35,709 nucleotides of DNA from Rhodobacterales bacterium. GTDB taxonomy: Bacteria; Pseudomonadota; Alphaproteobacteria; Rhodobacterales; Rhodobacteraceae. Below, one piece after another: positions 32,001-35,709 of the stretch; positions within the stretch are counted from its first letter, which is position 1; each line of letters starts with the position of its first letter. Made by a program: the position numbers and the translations under genes. Location: assembly GCA_009993005.1 (NCBI GenBank), contig JAACUH010000084.1, forward strand, positions 1-35,709, in the 5' to 3' direction. The notes beneath the pieces were generated by a model. That model saw only the letters and a list, made by a program, of their open reading frames with translations, had not been told where the DNA came from and made no database searches.

Positions 32001-33569
32001 GAACGCGGCGGGAATGGTCAGGCTGCGGTCATGCTCGGTGGCGGTGGCGTTGAGCGAGGTCACAAGCCGCGTCCGCTCGGCCTTAGGCAGGGTGTTCAGC
32101 GGGCGGCCCTCTGCCGCCGCCTGTGCCAGATGGATCAGGCGGGCAAACAGCAGGTCGATCGTGGCATCGTCCAGCCGCGCGCTGTTCCAATGCAGGGTCG
32201 GCGGGGCCAGCGTGAGGGTGATCGCGGTGCCGTTCACGGTGCCCTGTTCCGACAGGGCGATGTCGGGCTGCCATAAGGTGATGTCGGGATCACGGGTCAG
32301 CAGATCGCACAGAAAACCGGGGTGTTGGGCGATCTTGTCCAGCTGCGGTGCGATTTCGGCGATGCTGGTGGCCAGATCCCCCGCGCCGATGTGCAGTGGC
32401 ACTGTTGCGGCCACAAGGCCCGGCGCGCCGGCCACCAGATCGGCGAGGATGGCGCTGGCATAGCCCAGATCGCCCGAGGCGGCACCGCTGGCCTGACGCG
32501 CCCATTGCGCCATTACGGCGATCAGGGCGGTTTTCTCCAGCGCGGGCAGGGGAAGCGTGCGGTTGGCCCAGACGGCGGCTGTGCCCGGCCTGGCGGCAAG
32601 CGGCAGGGCCAGAGGGCTGGCCGCTTTCAGCCGGGCGCGCCAGTGGTCTTCGCCCGGCGTCAGGGCGGCCACGCCGGGCGTAAAGTCGGCAACCGTCAGG
32701 ACGCTGCCGGGGCTGAGCCGCTTGGCGGCATCCACCCGGAGGCCTGTGGCATCGGTCAGGCCCGACAGGCGCACGGCACCATCGCCGCTGGCCAGCGTTA
32801 CGCTGTCGGCGGTGGCCTGCAATACGGTTCCCGGGGTGCCGACGCCTGCCACCGGCTCGGCCGCCGCCACCAACAGCAGAGTGCCGGGCAGGGCAATGCG
32901 GGCCCGTCCCAGGGGGTTGTTGTAGCCGTTGAAATCAAGGCCGCGCACCAGGGCGATGATTTGCTCGGTGGTCGCCGTGCCGTCGATCAGCGCAGCCTTG
33001 GCGGGCCGGTCGTCGCGGGCGAAATAGCGGCGCTGGGTCAGATCCTGCGGGCAGCGGCGCAGACCGGTTTCCAGCTGGTCCAGCAGCGCCGGAAAACTGT
33101 CCATCGCCGCCGCATAGCATTTCGAGTTCAGCGAAAACGCCGTGTCCTCGGGGGCGATGTCGAACAGGCGCTGTTCCAGGATGTCGCCTTCGTCAATCCC
33201 GCCCGCGATCATATGCCAGGTGATACCGTGGCGGACATGGCCAAGGATGCGCGCCCAGGCCGGGGTGTTCAGGCCCGCCATCTGCGGCAGCGGGCCATCG
33301 TGGAAATTGACCGCCCCCCTTGCGGCGCGGGTCAGCACGGCCTCGGGGATCACCGACAGGTTTGCGATCGACAACAGCCAGTCAAAGGGCACATCCGGCA
33401 GATCGGCGGCCCGCGCCACATGGCGCAGGCCCTTGGCAGAGGCCCAGTCGATGATCGCCGGGTCGCGCGACACAACCGCGGCAATGGCGTGCCCACGGTC
33501 CAGCAACAGATCGCCACAGGCAATCAGCAGGGATTCAGTGCCGATCAGGACAGAGGTAAAGGCGATCAT
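29046..33569 (-). CDS. NRPS: formyltransferase - partial C - A (with inserted luciferase-like monooxygenase) - PCP
   Basis: 1507 residues from the ATG at 33569 (GAGGAC upstream, ATGA overlap with the GT2 stop). Domains: formyltransferase N-domain about 1-185, with Asn88, His90 (NFHDGPLP) and Asp126 (GIDEGDI); Fmt C-like part about 200-300; C-terminal half of a condensation domain about 305-515, without the HHxxxDG half; adenylation domain from 517, with YLIYTSGSTGLPKGV and FDISVLELF. This is interrupted at about 748-1095 by a flavin-dependent luciferase-like monooxygenase (NAVWTPERHFHAFGG, IASGWQPDDF), then resumes (NMYGPTETTIW, YATGDLVRW, GRTDHQVKIRGHRIELGEIE). The carrier domain is at 1400-1470 with Ser1432 (LGGHSLLAVQ). 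This belongs to the architecture known as MupA/Atu3671. The product is unknown. A basic tail follows the carrier domain. Confidence 0.92.
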   Translation of the reverse strand: MIAFTSVLIGTESLLIACGDLLLDRGHAIAAVVSRDPAIIDWASAKGLRHVARAADLPDVPFDWLLSIANLSVIPEAVLTRAARGAVNFHDGPLPQMAGLNTPAWARILGHVRHGITWHMIAGGIDEGDILEQRLFDIAPEDTAFSLNSKCYAAAMDSFPALLDQLETGLRRCPQDLTQRRYFARDDRPAKAALIDGTATTEQIIALVRGLDFNGYNNPLGRARIALPGTLLLVAAAEPVAGVGTPGTVLQATADSVTLASGDGAVRLSGLTDATGLRVDAAKRLSPGSVLTVADFTPGVAALTPGEDHWRARLKAASPLALPLAARPGTAAVWANRTLPLPALEKTALIAVMAQWARQASGAASGDLGYASAILADLVAGAPGLVAATVPLHIGAGDLATSIAEIAPQLDKIAQHPGFLCDLLTRDPDITLWQPDIALSEQGTVNGTAITLTLAPPTLHWNSARLDDATIDLLFARLIHLAQAAAEGRPLNTLPKAERTRLVTSLNATATEHDRSLTIPAAFEAQVARTPDAPALVCDGDTFSYAALNAAANRMAHTLRAMGVAPGAHVGLCVARSPDLLIATLGILKAGGAYVPLDPTYPAERIAHYVTDSQASVIVAQPGLIAGLPASTAQVLATDDPRLATAPATNPEGGAGPGDMAYLIYTSGSTGLPKGVMVEHRNVANFFTGMDQRIDHGTGAVWLAVTSLSFDISVLELFWTLARGFKLVLSSDENRTRVAGDSPAQSDRPIDFNLFYWGNDDGIGPKKYQLLLEGAKFADTHGFNAVWTPERHFHAFGGPYPNPSVTGAAVAAVTKNLSVRAGSCVAPLHHPARIAEEWAVIDNLTNGRAGLAIASGWQPDDFVLRPENTPPANKPAMFAAIETLRKLWRGDVVEFPTQDGTPFAVVTQPRPVSKELPIWVTTAGNPDTWREAGSIGANVLTHLLGQSIDEVAGKIALYHDALRAAGHDPATRKVTLMLHTYLAETSDGARAVAREPMKSYLRSAAALIKQYAWAFPAFKRPAGVTNPFEVDLGSLGTDEMEAILDFAFQRYFDESGLFGTIDDAVARAEQLKRIGVDEIACLIDFGIAPELVMQGLKPLAEALRRANTVTTPAEDDFSIAAQIRRHGVTHLQCTPSMARMIALNDDARLALGHVKTLMIGGEALPGDLVRSLRSCTPAKILNMYGPTETTIWSTVQKVTHDAQDIQPIGTPIANTQVYVLDAQGTLLPTGAAGELFIAGEGVARGYWQRPDLTEARFLPNPFGSGRMYATGDLVRWRMDGGLDFLGRTDHQVKIRGHRIELGEIEARLAEHPAVTQAVVMPRTMQGDTRLVAYVRVSAPMTAADMRHHLATLPDIMVPAHLVTLDRFPLTPNRKVDRNALPAPTPQRTPGPATLATEPGSVTEAAIAAVWSRILGVGGVRGDDNFFALGGHSLLAVQAHRELRAALNAPHLSITDIFRFPTLAGLAAHLSKSNTPPPDAAGLDDSPARAETMSKRRAMRAERGAKTG

Positions 33570-34555
33570 TTCAAGTCCTCGTTGAGCGCGGGCCGGGGGG
33601 ATGGCGGGCGGGGCACGGCCCCGATGGTGAACAGGATCAGATCCCGCAGAAACCCCGCGGGATCGCGCGGATCGCGCCGCTGGATCGCACAGCGCATGCG
33701 CCACAGCGCCGCCCCCTTGATCAGCGCCACGGTGGCCAGTGCGGCGTACAGCCGCCCGTGGGTTTTGGTGAAATAGTGGTGGCGCGATTCAAACCAGTAC
33801 CGCGGCATACGCGCCCAGGTTTTCATCCCGGTGGACACCGACCCGATATGCACCACGCGGCTGTCGGGGACATACCAGGTTTGCCACCCGGCGCAGGCGG
33901 CGCGGTGGGCCAGATCGGTTTCCTCGAAATACAAAAAGAAGGCTTCGTCGAACAGCCCGATGTCGTCCAGTGTGGCGCGGCGCATCATCAGGCTGGCCCC
34001 TGCCACCCAATCCACCCGCGTTGCCCCGGCCGGGATCGGCAAGGCGACGATCGACCTGCGCAGCAGGCGCGACACGATGCCGGTGCGCACCGCGCCCTCG
34101 AACTCGCCCAGGATCGAGGGAAAGCGGAAGGCGGTGCAATGCGGTTCATCGTCCTCGCCGCGCACATGGCTGCCTGCGAAACCGGCCTTTGGGTGCGCTT
34201 GCAGAAACGCCAGAAGCGCCGCGATACAGCCCCGGTCGGGAAAGGCATCCGAGTTCAGGATGTAAAAGTAATCCGGCGCGCGCCCGTCCGACATCGCCAT
34301 GCGCAGACCCACATTGTTGCCCGCGCCAAACCCGCCGTTGCGCCCCGACTGAACGACGCGCACCCGATCCGACCAGCCCCGCGCCAGAACCGCCGCGCGC
34401 AACAGCTGTTCGCTGCCATCGCCCGAGGCATTATCGACGATCACCAGTTCGGCGTCCAACCCGGCCATGTCGGCCAGTGCCGCCTCGGCCGCGCGCAGGG
34501 TCATCTGGGCGGTGCGGTAATTCAGAAGGACGATCAGAACGCTGGCCATGGTCAT
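33566..34555 (-). CDS. Glycosyltransferase family 2 (rhamnosyltransferase-like)
   Basis: 329 residues. The GT-A core shows SVLIVLLNYRTAQMTLRAAE, LVIVDNASGDGSEQLL, NGGFGAGNNVGLRMAM and the DXD-like ILNSDAFPDRG, then DWVAGASLMMRR and GLFDEAFFLYFEETDLAHR, the pattern of WbbL-type rhamnosyltransferases. The start at 34555 overlaps the stop of the terminal NRPS gene (ATGA), and its own stop overlaps the next NRPS start. A glycosyltransferase sandwiched between two NRPS genes suggests that the peptide is glycosylated or that a shared carrier receives both sugar and peptide. The sugar donor cannot be assigned from sequence. Confidence 0.9.
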   Translation of the reverse strand: MTMASVLIVLLNYRTAQMTLRAAEAALADMAGLDAELVIVDNASGDGSEQLLRAAVLARGWSDRVRVVQSGRNGGFGAGNNVGLRMAMSDGRAPDYFYILNSDAFPDRGCIAALLAFLQAHPKAGFAGSHVRGEDDEPHCTAFRFPSILGEFEGAVRTGIVSRLLRRSIVALPIPAGATRVDWVAGASLMMRRATLDDIGLFDEAFFLYFEETDLAHRAACAGWQTWYVPDSRVVHIGSVSTGMKTWARMPRYWFESRHHYFTKTHGRLYAALATVALIKGAALWRMRCAIQRRDPRDPAGFLRDLILFTIGAVPRPPSPRPALNEDLK

Positions 34556-35709
34556 TCCGCCGCGGTCTGGTGCACCCGCCGGGGCGCGCGGTGGGTGCCC
34601 TCCGCACTGCGGATCACCTGCTTCAGGCGGGCGGCCAGAACGCTGACGTTGGGGACAAGAACCATGCCGTCGTGGTCGCCCGGCACTTCGATCACCTCAA
34701 GCCGGGGCGCCAGGGGCGACCATTGGTTGTCGGCAAAGACATATTCGCGCTGCGCACTGACCCAGTTGCCGTTCGACACCGGCCAGTGCCGGTCCAGTGC
34801 CGGACGGAACAGGGTCACCGGGCCATTCCACGCAGCCGGCACATAGGCGGCAACGGCGCTGCGGAAGGCCGCCTCGATCTTGGCATTGTCAAACGCGGCC
34901 TCGGCGGCGGGGGCGGCGGCGGCGCGGCGTCTGCCGATTTCCCAGGCGATGCGGCTCTGGGCCCATTCGCCCAGATAGCGCAGGCCCTTGCGGCGCAATT
35001 CGTGTCCCTTGATGATGGCTTTGTCGCGCCGCGTCAGGGCCGGGCGTACCGGCAAAGGCGTGTCGAGCAGGGCCAGCACCGAAACCTCTTGCCCGATCGC
35101 GCGCAGTTGTTGGGCCATGTCATAGGCGGTGATGCCGCCGCCGGAAAACCCGCCCAGCATATAGGGCCCCTCGGGCTGAACCCGGCGCAGTTCGGCAATA
35201 TAGGCGGCGGCGGCCTCGGGGATGGTGCGGTGTGGTGCGGCGTCCCCCACAAGACCGCGCGCCTGAAGCCCATAGACAGGGCGATCCTGCCCCAGAGCCA
35301 GGCCAAGGTGGCGCAGGTTCATCACGTTGCCGAACATGCCCGCAACGATGAACAATGGCGACCTCGGCCCGCCGCCGCCCTGATGCAGGGCGACGAGGTG
35401 ATCGAAGCTGTCGCGCGTTGTGCTGACACTGCCCGCGTCGGCGGCGGCGTCGGTGACATGGCCGACCCGCGCCGCGATCAGGGCGGCGCAGGCGGCGATT
35501 GTCGGCGCCTCGAACAGGACGGAAATGGGGAATTGCAGGCCGAATGCCTTGTTGATCTGGGCAAACAGCCGCACGGCGATCAGAGAATGACCGCCCAGAT
35601 CGAAAAAGCTGTCTTCGACACCCACCTGCGCCACCCCCAGAAGGCTGCGCCAGAAGCCTGCCAGCGTTTCCTCGATGGCGTTGCGCGGCGCGATGAAATC
35701 ACTGTCCAG
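34552..35709 (-). CDS. NRPS/PKS terminal carrier protein and thioesterase (5' end beyond window)
   Basis: The frame is open through the right edge; 385 residues are visible. It begins inside a typical post-adenylation or post-ketosynthase linker (APRNAIEETLAGFWRSLLG). The carrier domain follows, with the phosphopantetheine Ser42 in FFDLGGHSLIAVRLF. From about residue 100 there is a type-I thioesterase: FIVAGMFGNVMNLRHLG, nucleophile Ser189 in GGFSGGGITAY, Asp216 in LLDTPLP and His346 in VPGDHDGMV. It releases the finished chain by hydrolysis or cyclisation. The upstream modules are outside the window, so NRPS versus hybrid PKS cannot be decided. Its stop overlaps the GT2 start, beginning the coupled chain seen here. 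Confidence 0.92.
   Translation of the reverse strand: MDSDFIAPRNAIEETLAGFWRSLLGVAQVGVEDSFFDLGGHSLIAVRLFAQINKAFGLQFPISVLFEAPTIAACAALIAARVGHVTDAAADAGSVSTTRDSFDHLVALHQGGGGPRSPLFIVAGMFGNVMNLRHLGLALGQDRPVYGLQARGLVGDAAPHRTIPEAAAAYIAELRRVQPEGPYMLGGFSGGGITAYDMAQQLRAIGQEVSVLALLDTPLPVRPALTRRDKAIIKGHELRRKGLRYLGEWAQSRIAWEIGRRRAAAAPAAEAAFDNAKIEAAFRSAVAAYVPAAWNGPVTLFRPALDRHWPVSNGNWVSAQREYVFADNQWSPLAPRLEVIEVPGDHDGMVLVPNVSVLAARLKQVIRSAEGTHRAPRRVHQTAAE

Noticed and set aside
29046-33569. LgrA-type formylating initiation module
   Set aside because: Both start with a formyltransferase domain, but here a partial condensation domain and an inserted monooxygenase follow, so the chemistry should not be equated with formyl-valine initiation.
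33570-33704. 45-residue N-terminal extension of the NRPS
   Set aside because: It runs inside the GT2 gene; the formyltransferase fold begins at the ATG at 33569, which has a ribosome site and ATGA overlap.
32322-33776. 484-codon open frame on the plus strand
   Set aside because: It is antisense to the NRPS gene, has a low-complexity Arg/Gly/Ala/His composition and no recognisable domain; it is a GC-driven shadow.

Overview
The window looks like chromosomal DNA of a Rhodobacterales-type (Roseobacter/Paracoccus-like) alphaproteobacterium. It is GC-rich with few long gaps, its gene families are typical of that order (RbsB/RbsC/RbsA-type importers beside short-chain dehydrogenases, IorAB-type molybdenum hydroxylase, TupABC), and at 6084-6104 it carries a TATTTTTGGCAAGAAGAAG-type element that I remember as recurrent in Rhodobacteraceae intergenic DNA. 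The assignment is an inference from gene content. I found no rRNA, tRNA, CRISPR array, insertion sequence or phage gene.

Region 1 (1-15763) is a divergent catabolic locus. From about 10.1 kb leftward (minus strand) runs a regulator, an SDR dehydrogenase, an M24 'pita-bread' protein, TPP-dependent E1 alpha and beta, a lipoyl-carrying E2-like protein, an aldehyde dehydrogenase, a second E2 with the catalytic domain, and the start of an AMP-forming acyl-CoA ligase cut by the window edge. From 10.35 kb rightward runs a sugar-type ABC importer (binding protein, SDR, two permeases, double ATPase). Together they could import a polyol or diol, oxidise it to an acyloin-like ketol, cleave this to acyl-CoA plus aldehyde, oxidise the aldehyde and activate the acid. 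The regulator joins a winged helix to a cytoplasmic family-1 solute-binding-protein domain, an unusual architecture.

Region 2 (15771-21903) is a molybdenum/tungsten block: a Tat-exported xanthine-oxidase-family large subunit with its 2Fe-2S subunit, then the tungstate transporter tupB-tupC-tupA, and facing it an HTH-PBP regulator that probably senses the oxyanion.

Region 3 (21975-35709) is a secondary-metabolite and surface-glycan locus. A flippase and a GT4 glycosyltransferase diverge from each other. Then a tightly coupled minus-strand chain enters from beyond the right edge: an NRPS/PKS terminal carrier protein plus thioesterase, a GT2, a 1507-residue NRPS (formyltransferase, half condensation domain, adenylation domain interrupted by a luciferase-like monooxygenase, carrier protein), a 4'-phosphopantetheinyl transferase, an SGNH-like exported protein, a secreted GH-clan-A-like protein and a second GT2. 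Every junction in this seven-gene chain is a start/stop overlap of 1-4 bases, so peptide assembly and glycan handling appear to be one expression unit. This is the best candidate for an undescribed system.
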